From Calditrichaceae bacterium (lineage in GTDB: Bacteria; Calditrichota; Calditrichia; RBG-13-44-9; J075), in contig JABWBP010000012.1 of the NCBI GenBank assembly GCA_013360445.1, positions 40,084-104,083 on the forward strand: a stretch of DNA of 64,000 bases, read 5' to 3'. The translations under genes were made by a program, and so were the position numbers. Each line of letters opens with the position of its first letter. The stretch's first letter is position 1. This document shows positions 28,010 through 36,529 of this stretch, piece by piece. Under the pieces are notes generated by a model that did no database searches, was not told where the DNA came from, and worked only from the letters and a program-made list of their open reading frames with translations.

Positions 28010-28723
28010 ATGGCATTTGAAATTGACAATATTTTCAAAATCTATCAAATGGGCGGGGTGGAAGTGCCAGCGCTGCGGGGCGTTTCCCTGCGGGTTAAGA
28101 AGAACGAGTATATTGCCATTATGGGACCTTCCGGTTCCGGAAAATCCACCCTCATGAACATTATCGGCTGCTTAGACACTCCCACTTCCGGGCACTATTT
28201 CCTGGAAGGAGAGGACGTGAGCACCTTGAAAGATGACCAACTTGCCGTGATTCGCAATAAGCGGATCGGATTCGTCTTCCAAACCTTCAACCTGATTCCC
28301 CGCTCCAACATTTTCCATAACGTGGAGCTTCCCCTGATCTACTCCGGCCTTCCCGCTTCCCGGCGGAGGAAATTAGCTGAAGAAGCGATTGAGAAAGTGG
28401 GCCTGAGCGACCGGATCAAACATAAACCGAACGAACTTTCCGGGGGGCAGCGCCAGCGGGTGGCGATTGCCCGCGCGCTGGTAAATAATCCGAGTATCAT
28501 TCTCGCCGACGAACCGACCGGCAACCTGGATAGCGCTACCGGCGCAGAAATCATGACTATTTTCGATCAGTTGCACATGTCCGGCAATACCATTATCCTG
28601 GTTACCCATGAACAAGACATTGCCGAACACGCCCACCGGGTAGTGAAGTTGAAAGACGGCCAGGTGGAAAGCGACGAGATCGTTAGAAACGGGCGCTATG
28701 CCGCCCAGGAGCAAAGCGCATAG
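28010..28723 (+). CDS. MacB/LolD-type ABC transporter ATP-binding protein
   Basis: 237 residues with all ABC motifs: Walker [10 protein letters not shown] (39-47), Q loop ([10 protein letters not shown]), signature LSGGQRQR, Walker [10 protein letters not shown] and H switch VTHEQ. The tract [15 protein letters not shown] and the overall length are typical of the MacB/LolD/FtsE branch that powers mechanotransmission rather than membrane passage. It sits between the adaptor gene and two permease genes and probably energises both. Its last codons and stop (caaagcgcatag) lie in a small repeat whose reverse complement (ctatgcgctttacgcc) recurs at 28781-28797. Confidence 0.95.
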   Translation: MAFEIDNIFKIYQMGGVEVPALRGVSLRVKKNEYIAIMGPSGSGKSTLMNIIGCLDTPTSGHYFLEGEDVSTLKDDQLAVIRNKRIGFVFQTFNLIPRSNIFHNVELPLIYSGLPASRRRKLAEEAIEKVGLSDRIKHKPNELSGGQRQRVAIARALVNNPSIILADEPTGNLDSATGAEIMTIFDQLHMSGNTIILVTHEQDIAEHAHRVVKLKDGQVESDEIVRNGRYAAQEQSA

Positions 28724-28829
28724 CGCATGACGCAGGGAGTATGGCGCCGAGCGTATAACATCAAGAACCAATTTTTTTCACTATGCGCTTTACGCCCCAA
28801 CAGTAACATCAACAGCCGGGAAAATCATT

Positions 28830-30065
28830 ATGCGAAATATCACCGATACATTTGAATCCCTCAAGATTGCCTTGCAAGCCATCAAGGCCAATAAAGCGCG
28901 GGGGCTTTTGACCACCCTGGGCATTATTATCGGGATTGTGGCGGTGGTTACTACCATGACCGCGGCCAACGGGTTGGAAAATTCATTCAAGGAGAGTATT
29001 TCCGTGCTCGGCTCGGACGTGCTCTACGTTTCCCGAACCCCCTGGGTGCACAGCGGTCGCTGGTTTGAATTCCGCAATCGCCAGAACCTGACCCTCAAAG
29101 AGGCCGACAAGCTCAAAACGCAATTGAAAAGAGCGGTGGCGGTTAACCCGGTTACCGATACCCGGCGCAGCATTAAATACCGCTCCCGGGTCATCGACGA
29201 CGTCAGCATCGTGGGTACTACCGACAAACACATCGTGGTCTCCAGCGGAGTGCCGGATTACGGCCGGTTTCTGAACCATTACGACGTAGAATATAAGCAT
29301 TTCGTATGCGTGATTGGCTCCGAGGTTAAAAAACGGTTGTTCGATACCGTTGACCCGATCAATAAGAAGATGAAGATCGGGCGCTACGATTTCCGGGTGG
29401 TGGGAGTGATGGAGCAACAGGGCGGGGCGGGTATGTTCGGGGGACCCAATTTCGATATGCAGATTTATATTCCCATCACTTCTTTTATGAAAGCGTTCGG
29501 CGGGCGGGACCGCGACTTTGATTTTGTCGTGAAGGCTCCCAGCACGGAAGTCCTGCCGGATTTCGAGTACGAATTGGTAGGAGAAATGCGCAAAATCCGC
29601 AAATTGAAACCGACCGATAAGGATGATTTTTCCATCAACCAGATGAGCACCCTGGTGGCGGCTTACAACAACGTAATGGGCGTGGTGGTTATGATCGGCC
29701 TCCTGATTACCGGGGTTTCCCTGTTCGTGGGCGGCATCGGGGTCATGAATATCATGTTTGTATCCGTAACCGAGCGAACCCGGGAAATCGGCATCCGCAA
29801 AGCCATCGGGGCCAAACGCAGAACGATTTTAACCCAGTTTCTTTTTGAATCATCCGTAATTTGCCTCCTGGGCGGTTTGGTAGGCGTGATATTTTCTTTC
29901 GGCGTTACGGCGTTGATCAATTCGACCGTTATGCCCGCGAGTATTTCCATTCCCATCGTGATTATCGCTTTAGCGATTTCGGTGCTGGTGGGCGTTTTTT
30001 CCGGCATTATTCCGGCGTACCGGGCCTCTCGTCTCAATCCCATCGAGGCGCTGCGTTATGAATAG
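28830..30065 (+). CDS. MacB-type ABC transporter permease (first copy)
   Basis: 411 residues. An N-terminal helix (NKARGLLTTLGIIIGIVAVVTTM) is followed by a periplasmic MacB core domain (about 50-270). Three C-terminal transmembrane helices form the FtsX-like domain (VMIGLLITGVSLFVGGIGVMNIMF, then two more). The characteristic ERTREIGIRKAIGAKRR coupling helix and the end motif RASRLNPIEALRYE are both present. The ATPase is not fused, unlike E. coli MacB. The second permease 138 bp downstream shares the same architecture, implying a heterodimer. Export substrate unknown; lipopeptides, peptides and antibiotics are known substrates of relatives. Confidence 0.93.
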   Translation: MRNITDTFESLKIALQAIKANKARGLLTTLGIIIGIVAVVTTMTAANGLENSFKESISVLGSDVLYVSRTPWVHSGRWFEFRNRQNLTLKEADKLKTQLKRAVAVNPVTDTRRSIKYRSRVIDDVSIVGTTDKHIVVSSGVPDYGRFLNHYDVEYKHFVCVIGSEVKKRLFDTVDPINKKMKIGRYDFRVVGVMEQQGGAGMFGGPNFDMQIYIPITSFMKAFGGRDRDFDFVVKAPSTEVLPDFEYELVGEMRKIRKLKPTDKDDFSINQMSTLVAAYNNVMGVVVMIGLLITGVSLFVGGIGVMNIMFVSVTERTREIGIRKAIGAKRRTILTQFLFESSVICLLGGLVGVIFSFGVTALINSTVMPASISIPIVIIALAISVLVGVFSGIIPAYRASRLNPIEALRYE

Positions 30066-30180
30066 CAAAGCAGTGTTCGGGTGTTAAAGTGTTCAAGTTT
30101 TATAGTGTTTGAGTGAGGCAATGCGCTCTTACCAAAACACTCTAACATTTGGACACTTGAGCATTACGATATTCACCTGG
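30066..30180. repeat. Intergenic word-repeat cluster, both orientations (gtgttcgggtgttaaagtg)
   Basis: Forward words (gtgttcgggtgttaaagtgt, tatagtgtttgag, 30070-30115) are followed by reverse forms (aaaacactctaacattt, gacacttgagcat, 30134-30168). Related words recur at 41938-41999 (gtgttatagtgctcatgtg), so this is one of the few repeat words shared by two gaps. It separates the two permease genes inside an apparent operon. Confidence 0.8.
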
Positions 30181-30202
30181 AAAAAGAGCAGGAGCAAACA
30201 AT

Positions 30203-31453
30203 ATGAAGCAGCTATTGGAAGCATTTAAAATGGCTTTGACGGCGATCTGGAGTCACAAGCTCCGTTCCTTCCTCACCCTGGTGGGGATTATTGCCGGGGT
30301 AGCCTCCATTATTGCGGTGATGACCGGTATTTCGGTAGTGCAGGGCACCATTGAAAGTGAGCTAAGCGTATTGGGCACCACCGTGTTCCAGGTACAAAAA
30401 TGGCCCGCGGGGGATTTCGGCAATGAAGTGGATTGGCGCAAGATTATGCGCCGGAAGCCGGTTACGGTGGAAAACGCCGACGCTATCCGGGAAAAGGTCA
30501 GCACGGTAAGCCTGGTAGGTTCGGAATTGTGGAGCTTCGGCCACAAAGCCCAGTATAGTAATAAAACCACCAACTCCAATTTAACCATTTGCGGCGGCAC
30601 CCCGGAGTACGCCCCCAATAACACCCATTACGTGCAAGATGGCCGGAATCTTTCCAACGAAGATATTAAAATTGGTCGAAGCGTGGTGCTGTTAGGGTTT
30701 GGGGTTGCGCAAGAGCTTTTCCCTTTCAGCGATCCCATCGACAGAACTATTAAAATTGACGGTCGTAAGTTCACCGTGATCGGGGTGCTGGAAGATAAAG
30801 CGTCGGCCATGGGCGGGGGATATAATAATTACCTGATTATGCCCATCACCCGCTTTCAGCAGATTTACGGGATGAAAGACAATTGGGGCAACGACCGCTC
30901 CGTGAACGTAACGGTGCGGGCGGTCTCCCAGGAGTTACTGGCTTCCGCCATCGAAGAAACCCGGGGAGTATTGCGGATGGAACGCAAGGTTCCTCCCAAA
31001 GAGGAGGATGATTTCACAATTTTTACCAATGACAGCCAAATCAAAGCTTTCAATAAAGCTACCGCGGGAGTCAAAACCGGCGCCTTTGTGATCGGTATTG
31101 TCGCGCTGGTGGTGGCGGGAATCGGGATTATGAACATCATGTTGGTATCCGTTACCGAGAGAACCAAAGAGATCGGGGTGCGGAAGTCGTTGGGCGCCAA
31201 ACGCCGGAATATTCTCTCGCAATTCTTGTTAGAAGCGATTGTGCTCTGCAATATCGGCGGGGTTTTGGGGGTGCTGGTGGGCTTCGGCCTGGGAAATATT
31301 GTGACCTTTTTTACCGGTTTCGCCGCGGTGATTCCGGCAGAGTGGGCGATTATCGGCCTGGCATTTTGCACTACTGTGGGCCTGGTTTTCGGGATGTGGC
31401 CGGCCGTGGTGGCCTCGCGCTTGAATCCTATTGAAGCATTGCGATATGAATAG
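30203..31453 (+). CDS. MacB-type ABC transporter permease (second copy)
   Basis: 416 residues with the same plan as the upstream permease: N-terminal helix (HKLRSFLTLVGIIAGVASIIAVM), periplasmic core domain, three C-terminal helices (FVIGIVALVVAGIGIMNIML and two others), ERTKEIGVRKSLGAKRR and the ending VASRLNPIEALRYE. The periplasmic domains of the two copies differ substantially in sequence while the membrane parts are similar, as expected for a heteromeric transporter that has specialised. Last gene of the four-gene export operon. Confidence 0.93.
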   Translation: MKQLLEAFKMALTAIWSHKLRSFLTLVGIIAGVASIIAVMTGISVVQGTIESELSVLGTTVFQVQKWPAGDFGNEVDWRKIMRRKPVTVENADAIREKVSTVSLVGSELWSFGHKAQYSNKTTNSNLTICGGTPEYAPNNTHYVQDGRNLSNEDIKIGRSVVLLGFGVAQELFPFSDPIDRTIKIDGRKFTVIGVLEDKASAMGGGYNNYLIMPITRFQQIYGMKDNWGNDRSVNVTVRAVSQELLASAIEETRGVLRMERKVPPKEEDDFTIFTNDSQIKAFNKATAGVKTGAFVIGIVALVVAGIGIMNIMLVSVTERTKEIGVRKSLGAKRRNILSQFLLEAIVLCNIGGVLGVLVGFGLGNIVTFFTGFAAVIPAEWAIIGLAFCTTVGLVFGMWPAVVASRLNPIEALRYE

Positions 31454-31566
31454 TTCTTCTTTGCACCTGGCAACCAGAGGAAGAACCGGTGTTTAGCAGC
31501 AGACAATCTGATGCACCCTCCGCGAAGATTGTCTGTTGCTACCCGTTGAAGATTTCCATGCCCTCG

Positions 31567-32196
31567 TTAACTTGATCTACGCTTTTTCGCGGCTTTTTTC
31601 GATTTCCGGGCCTTGCTTTCTGCTTGCGAAAATTCAACCTTATCATAAATATCCTGCAGGGAGATGCGGAAACCGAGTCGCGGAATGCTCAACATACCTT
31701 CTGCGTTATGGTACTCCGTCAATACCCACCTGCCGTCCTCCGCTTTGGAAAAATGCTCCACCTGAAATTGATATTGATCGACCAGAACGTATTCCTTTAA
31801 GCTCTCGATGGCGCGGTAGAGGAAAAATTTCTGCCCGCGATCATAGTTCTGGGTGGATTCCGATAGCACCTCCACGATCAGCAGGGGCGTCGTTATGGTG
31901 TCATTTCGCTTTTCATAAAGGCCGGGCTTTCCACAAACGACGGTGACATCGGGGTAAGTAAATAACCGCTGCGATTCTATCCATACCCGGATGTCGCTGG
32001 AAAACACCTCGCATTTTTTCCCTTTCAAACCCAGGCTCAGATTAATATACAAATTCCCAGCGATACGATCATGGTTCAGGGACCCTCCGGCAAAAGCAAA
32101 AATTTCTCCCTGGTAGTATTCGCTTTTGAAATCGGCGGTCTCCTCCATCGCCAGGTACTCTTCCGGGGTATAATATTGGGGCGCCGGTTTTTCCAT
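31567..32196 (-). CDS. Uma2 family (DUF820) putative restriction-endonuclease-like protein
   Basis: 209 residues from the ATG at 32196, chosen because GAGG precedes it at good spacing; a TTG 30 nt upstream is less likely. The PD-(D/E)XK-like core has the opening YTPEEYLAMEE, the acidic FKSEYYQGEI, the Asp in TYPDVTVVCG and the Glu in PLLIVEVLSEST, all typical of Uma2 proteins. The C-terminus is a lysine/arginine tail (KARKSKKAAKKRRSS). Members are numerous in cyanobacteria and FCB bacteria; their biological role is unsettled. No methylase accompanies it, so it is not an ordinary restriction system. Confidence 0.88.
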   Translation of the reverse strand: MEKPAPQYYTPEEYLAMEETADFKSEYYQGEIFAFAGGSLNHDRIAGNLYINLSLGLKGKKCEVFSSDIRVWIESQRLFTYPDVTVVCGKPGLYEKRNDTITTPLLIVEVLSESTQNYDRGQKFFLYRAIESLKEYVLVDQYQFQVEHFSKAEDGRWVLTEYHNAEGMLSIPRLGFRISLQDIYDKVEFSQAESKARKSKKAAKKRRSS

Positions 32197-32260
32197 AATA
32201 TCCTCTATCGTTGATATGTTGGTCAAATATAACCCACCCGATGAGAAAATTAAACAGATT

Positions 32261-32650
32261 TTAGTCGTGAAGGATCGCCTCCGCCTCGATTTCCACCAAC
32301 ATGCGCGGGTCGATCAGGCGGCTCACTTCCACCATGGTGGCGGCGGGGCGAATATCCTTGAAAAACTCCCCGTGCGCCTTCCCGATCTTTTCCCAATCGG
32401 CGATATTGGTGACGTACATGCGGGTTCTGACCACATGGGTTAAATCCGCGCCGGCTTTTTGCAGGGCGGTCTGGATATTTCTCAAAACCTGCACGGTCTG
32501 GGCGTAAGCGTCGCCTTCGCCGACGATATTGCCGGCGGCGTCGGTGGCGGTAGTGCCGGCCACATAAATGTGCGATCCCACTTTCACGGCGCGGGAATAC
32601 CCGACAATCGGCTCCCACCTGGTTCCGGAAGAGATATTGGTTCTTTCCAT
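32261..32650 (-). CDS. RidA/YjgF family protein
   Basis: 129 residues from the ATG at 32650, with AAAGGGG about 8 nt upstream; a GTG three codons earlier is the alternative. The sequence has the family frame: [22 protein letters not shown], a mid-protein [10 protein letters not shown], and [25 protein letters not shown] with the conserved Arg/Glu region. RidA proteins deaminate reactive enamine/imine intermediates released by PLP enzymes, but this one belongs to a divergent subgroup and the arginine of canonical RidA should be checked. Cytosolic trimer expected. Confidence 0.88.
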   Translation of the reverse strand: MERTNISSGTRWEPIVGYSRAVKVGSHIYVAGTTATDAAGNIVGEGDAYAQTVQVLRNIQTALQKAGADLTHVVRTRMYVTNIADWEKIGKAHGEFFKDIRPAATMVEVSRLIDPRMLVEIEAEAILHD

Positions 32651-32677
32651 ATTCTGCACCCCTTTCCGATGGATGAT

Positions 32678-32762
32678 TGTCAGCGATCAGCAGTTAGCGA
32701 TCAGCTTTCAGCCTGAGAAAATTATAAGCTGATGGCTGAAAGTTGATCGCTGAAAGCTCAAG
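32678..32762. repeat. Intergenic word-repeat cluster, both orientations (agcgatcagctttcagcc)
   Basis: Copies of cagcgatcagcagttagcga and atcagctttcagcc are followed by ggctgaaagttgatcgctga and gaaagct in the opposite sense. The repeat runs to the stop codon of the downstream (minus-strand) gene. Similar words (gctgatagctgacggctga) occur in the gap at 44938-45050. Confidence 0.8.
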
Positions 32763-33657
32763 GTTTTTTCACCACTCCTAACACATTGGGAATCGGCCAG
32801 GCCGCGGTGAGAGAGTCGTTCGCGATGAAACCGCTTTCAAAGCTGCCGTTTTTTTCAAATTCGATGCCGTTCGCAGAAAAAAAGAGGGTGGCCTCCGGGC
32901 CGCCTTCCAGGTACATGGCGTTGTAGATCGAGATCGGCAGGGATAGCAGAATATTGATAAAATCATGCACCGAGTAGGGCGAACGGGTGAAAATAAAGAG
33001 AATGTTATCGTTTTTATCCATTCCCAACACGGCCATACTCCATTTTTGGGGCTGCCGGCTCCAGACGTTTTTCTGGGTGCAACTGATCATGCGGATGCTC
33101 TGAAAAATAGTGTGATATTTCCGGCGTAAATCCTCGAAATCCTGGCAATTGCGATCGATGATCTGCGCGGGCTTGAGCGCAGAGTCCGTTTGTGAGGAGT
33201 CCCCTGGCAGCCGGTCAACGCCAACAACCGGGTTGAAGGCGAAAAAGGTATTCTCCTTGCTCACCCGGGGATTGTTGACGTGGTCGAAATTTTTCATGTA
33301 CCCCACGCTGGTGCGGAAATCCTCTTGAAACATACCCGCATTCACCGCTGCAATCAGGTGGAGTTCTTTTGCCCATTGCCGGGCGGTTCGGGAGCTGTCA
33401 TTAAATTCGGAAGCGGAAAGCAGCTTGAAATCGTAATGCCAGGGATCGATTTTGACAATGGTAATTTTAGAATCGCCGATTTCGGATTCCTGTGAGGCCG
33501 CGAACTCGCCATAATAAAGCCCTTCATCAACCTTTTGCCAGTGTTTAGAGGTGGAGCCGCCCGGCGAAGCTTCCTGGGCAACCACCGCTCCCATACAACC
33601 CATGCAACATAGAATCACCAACAGGAACGTTCGAAAGCTAAATAGATTTTGGGGCAC
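32758..33657 (-). CDS. Secreted phosphodiester glycosidase (NAGPA/DUF2233) family protein
   Basis: 299 residues with a signal sequence (FLLVILCCMGCMGAVVAQ; a lipoprotein is conceivable from the cysteines). Core motifs of the family are AAVNAGMF with N106, and a C-terminal YLEGGPEATLFF with E251, corresponding to the usual 'NLDGGGSS' metal/active-site loop but with the Asp replaced by Glu. The human homologue uncovers mannose-6-phosphate by removing GlcNAc from a phosphodiester; bacterial members may act on glycosyl phosphodiesters of envelope polymers such as teichoic-acid-like chains. It starts 23 bp after the stop of the Pat-like gene, so it is likely co-transcribed. Confidence 0.8.
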   Translation of the reverse strand: MPQNLFSFRTFLLVILCCMGCMGAVVAQEASPGGSTSKHWQKVDEGLYYGEFAASQESEIGDSKITIVKIDPWHYDFKLLSASEFNDSSRTARQWAKELHLIAAVNAGMFQEDFRTSVGYMKNFDHVNNPRVSKENTFFAFNPVVGVDRLPGDSSQTDSALKPAQIIDRNCQDFEDLRRKYHTIFQSIRMISCTQKNVWSRQPQKWSMAVLGMDKNDNILFIFTRSPYSVHDFINILLSLPISIYNAMYLEGGPEATLFFSANGIEFEKNGSFESGFIANDSLTAAWPIPNVLGVVKKP

Positions 33658-33680
33658 TTATGATACTCCGGTAAATTTTT

Positions 33681-36473
33681 CTATAATTCAATGACCGCTT
33701 TGGCGATCTGTTCTTCGTAATCATAGCGGAGCGTAAACCCCACCTTCTCACAGGCGCGCAGCATCCCGCGATTTTCCAGCAAAATATCTGCCACAATGCG
33801 ATCTATCTTTTCCGCTCGCCCGATCTGCACTAAGCGGTCCAACAACGCCGTTCCCAGCCCGCTGCGCTGGCAGTCATCGCTAATCAAAATGGCAAATTCC
33901 GCGTCGTTGACCCCGCGCAGCCGGTTCAACCGCCCCACCGCGATGATAACCGCTTCCCCGGTCGCGGGTTCTTTCTTGACCACCACTAACACCATTTCGC
34001 GGTCGTAATCAATAAAACAGATGCGCGAAAGCCTTTCGTGGGCGATGCGCTGTTGCAGCGCAATGGGGTGAAAATAGCGCAGATAGACGCTCTGGTCCGA
34101 AAGCGTGTGGTGAAATTTAGCGATCAGCGGCTCATCCTCCGGGCGGATGGGGCGGATGGTCACCGGGGCGCCGTCGCGCAGGATATGGGATTGCACGTAT
34201 TGCGAAGGATAGGGACGGATGGCCAGGCGAGGCAGGTCTTTTTCATCCTTACCCGGCTCGTGCAGCACCACGCGGGCGCTGGAAACCGCCAAATGCACTG
34301 CGCTGGCCAGCAGGGGGTTGATCTCTATTTCTTTGATCCGGCGCTGCTCCACCACCAACTGGCTGAAACGCACCAGCAGCAACTCCAGTTCCTCGAGGTT
34401 CACCGGAATCAGGCCCTTCTCCCCTTTCAGGGCCTGGTAGATGGAGGTTTGCTCCATCATCCGCCGGGCCAAATTGCTGTTGAGAGGCGGCAAGGCTATG
34501 GCAACGTCCTGGTGAATTTCCACCAAACTTCCACCCGCGCCGAAGAGCAGCACCGGCCCGAAACAGGGGTCCTGGCAGCAGCCGAGGATCAATTTGTAAC
34601 CCGCAAAAGGCAGCATCGGTTGAACCGTCACGCCCTGGAAGTGCTCCCCGCCATGCTTTTCCCCGACAAAATCCTTGATCGCCCGGCAGGCCTCTTTTAG
34701 CGCCGCAGCGTTCATTACGTTCAGGTAAGCAGTTCCCGGGGCAGCCGTATCGGCCAGCGTTTCCGAATGCAGCTTTACTATCACCGGGTAACCGATCGCC
34801 TCTGCCAGTTCCAGGGCTTCGTTTTCATCCCGCGCCCATTTGGTGAGCAGCGCGGGAATACGGTAAGCGTCCAGCAGTTGTTTGGACTCGAAATCGGTGA
34901 GCAGGTTTCGCCCGGCATCCCGTGCAGAGCGGATGATCCGGCCGGCGCGTTCGCGGTCCGGGGAATGCTCTTCCGAATCCATCGGCAGCTCCGGCGTCTC
35001 GAACAATCCGCGCAGGTTGTAACTGTACTGCCACATGTAGTTGAATACCCGTGCAGCCTCGTCCGGGAAGGGGAAGGTGGGCACGTTGATGTTGTTGAGC
35101 AGCGCTTTCCCTTCCGCTACCACGTCCCCGCCCATCCAACTGGCCAGCAAGGGTTTGGGCAATGGACTTCCTTCGGGATTGGCCAACCGCGCAAAAGGTT
35201 TGATCTTCTCCGCGGCGCCGGTGGGATCGGTCATGGCCTGGGGGGTAAGAATCACCAGAACCCCGTCGCTGTGGGGATCTTTGGACACGATTTCCAGGGT
35301 TTTGCCGTAGCGATCCGGCCCGGCGTCGCGCAAAATGTTGACGGGATTGGCGCGGCTCCATTCCGCGGGAAGGATTTTATCCAGCGCGGCGATAGTCTGC
35401 TCCGTTAGAGGCGCTAATTCTCCCCCGCTGTTGATGAGCGCGTTGGCCGCCTGCGCCCCGCTGCCATGGGCGTTGGTAATAATGGCGAGGCGCGGCCCCC
35501 GGGCGCGCGGCTGCTTGGCTAAAATTTCCGCCATGGCGAACAAATCCACCAGCGAGCGCACCGGCAAAACCCCGCAACGCCGGAAAGCGGCGTTCAGCAC
35601 CCGGTTGCCGATGCGGTAGGAGCGCAAATCCTTGGAGGCCGCCAGCCGGCTGATGGAAGTGGCCGGCAATACCGGGGGCGGGCAAACTTCCCCGCCGTGC
35701 AGCACGATGATCGGCTTGGTCAGCGCTACTTCCCGGGCGGCGGAGAGAAAAGAGCGGGCCTCGCCCACGTTTTCCATGTAAATCACAATGCTGTGGGTGC
35801 GGTGGTCGTCTCCTAAGAAATAAATCAGGTCGCTCCACTGAATATCGAGCATATTCCCGATAGAAATGAAGGCGCTGAAGCCCACTTTCTCCCGGAAACT
35901 CCAGTCCAAAATGGCGGCGGAGATCGCCCCGCTCTGGCTCAGAAAAGCCACGTTGCCGGGGGCGGCCATGCCCCGGCTGATGGTGGCGTTGAGGCCGCTG
36001 TAGGGCATCATCACCCCGAAGCAATTGGGGCCCAGGAGACGCATATTCCCCGCCTGCGCCCGGGCGAAAATTTCCCGCTCTAACGCCGCCCCCTGCTCGC
36101 CAATTTCCCGGAAACCGGAGGAGATAATGATCGCCGCCGGCACCCCGGCCTCGAGGCACTCTTCGATGGCGCCGGGCACGACAGGGGCCGGCGTGGTAAT
36201 TACCGCCAGATCCACTTTATCCGGCGCAGATGCGAGATTGGGGTAGGGCTTAATTCCCAGGACGCTGGATCTGCCGGGGTTAATCGGGAAAACCGCGCCG
36301 CCAAAGGGATTGCTGATCAAATTCCACAACAGCGCGCGCCCAAAGCTGCCCGGTTCTTCCGAAGCGCCGAGCAACGCCACGGTTTTGGGGCTGAACACCG
36401 GCAATAGCGATTGGCGATCATAGCCCCGGTAAGCGGGAGCAGCGGCGTCGGCAGGCTGATTTAAAGCGCTCAT
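33681..36473 (-). CDS. Pat-like protein: NDP-forming acyl-CoA synthetase domains fused to GNAT acetyltransferase
   Basis: 930 residues. Order: CoA-binding Rossmann domain (about 25-160, SPKTVALLGASEEPGS), succinyl-CoA-ligase-like domains (about 165-480), ATP-grasp domain (about 520-735, LLDAYRIPALLTKWARDENEALELA) and a C-terminal GNAT (about 760-930, with acetyl-CoA loop CQRSGLGTALL). This is the architecture of Salmonella Pat/YfiQ, the lysine acetyltransferase that switches off acetyl-CoA synthetase. The catalytic His motif of active ligases (S-H-T-G) is replaced by SISR, with I274 where His should be, consistent with a regulatory rather than ligase role. Cytosolic; no Shine-Dalgarno is evident. 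Confidence 0.9.
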   Translation of the reverse strand: MSALNQPADAAAPAYRGYDRQSLLPVFSPKTVALLGASEEPGSFGRALLWNLISNPFGGAVFPINPGRSSVLGIKPYPNLASAPDKVDLAVITTPAPVVPGAIEECLEAGVPAAIIISSGFREIGEQGAALEREIFARAQAGNMRLLGPNCFGVMMPYSGLNATISRGMAAPGNVAFLSQSGAISAAILDWSFREKVGFSAFISIGNMLDIQWSDLIYFLGDDHRTHSIVIYMENVGEARSFLSAAREVALTKPIIVLHGGEVCPPPVLPATSISRLAASKDLRSYRIGNRVLNAAFRRCGVLPVRSLVDLFAMAEILAKQPRARGPRLAIITNAHGSGAQAANALINSGGELAPLTEQTIAALDKILPAEWSRANPVNILRDAGPDRYGKTLEIVSKDPHSDGVLVILTPQAMTDPTGAAEKIKPFARLANPEGSPLPKPLLASWMGGDVVAEGKALLNNINVPTFPFPDEAARVFNYMWQYSYNLRGLFETPELPMDSEEHSPDRERAGRIIRSARDAGRNLLTDFESKQLLDAYRIPALLTKWARDENEALELAEAIGYPVIVKLHSETLADTAAPGTAYLNVMNAAALKEACRAIKDFVGEKHGGEHFQGVTVQPMLPFAGYKLILGCCQDPCFGPVLLFGAGGSLVEIHQDVAIALPPLNSNLARRMMEQTSIYQALKGEKGLIPVNLEELELLLVRFSQLVVEQRRIKEIEINPLLASAVHLAVSSARVVLHEPGKDEKDLPRLAIRPYPSQYVQSHILRDGAPVTIRPIRPEDEPLIAKFHHTLSDQSVYLRYFHPIALQQRIAHERLSRICFIDYDREMVLVVVKKEPATGEAVIIAVGRLNRLRGVNDAEFAILISDDCQRSGLGTALLDRLVQIGRAEKIDRIVADILLENRGMLRACEKVGFTLRYDYEEQIAKAVIEL

Positions 36474-36529
36474 GAAAGTTTTTGCCCGTGGTTATTATCA
36501 AACCTTTATCTATCTCCCCTACCCCGCCG

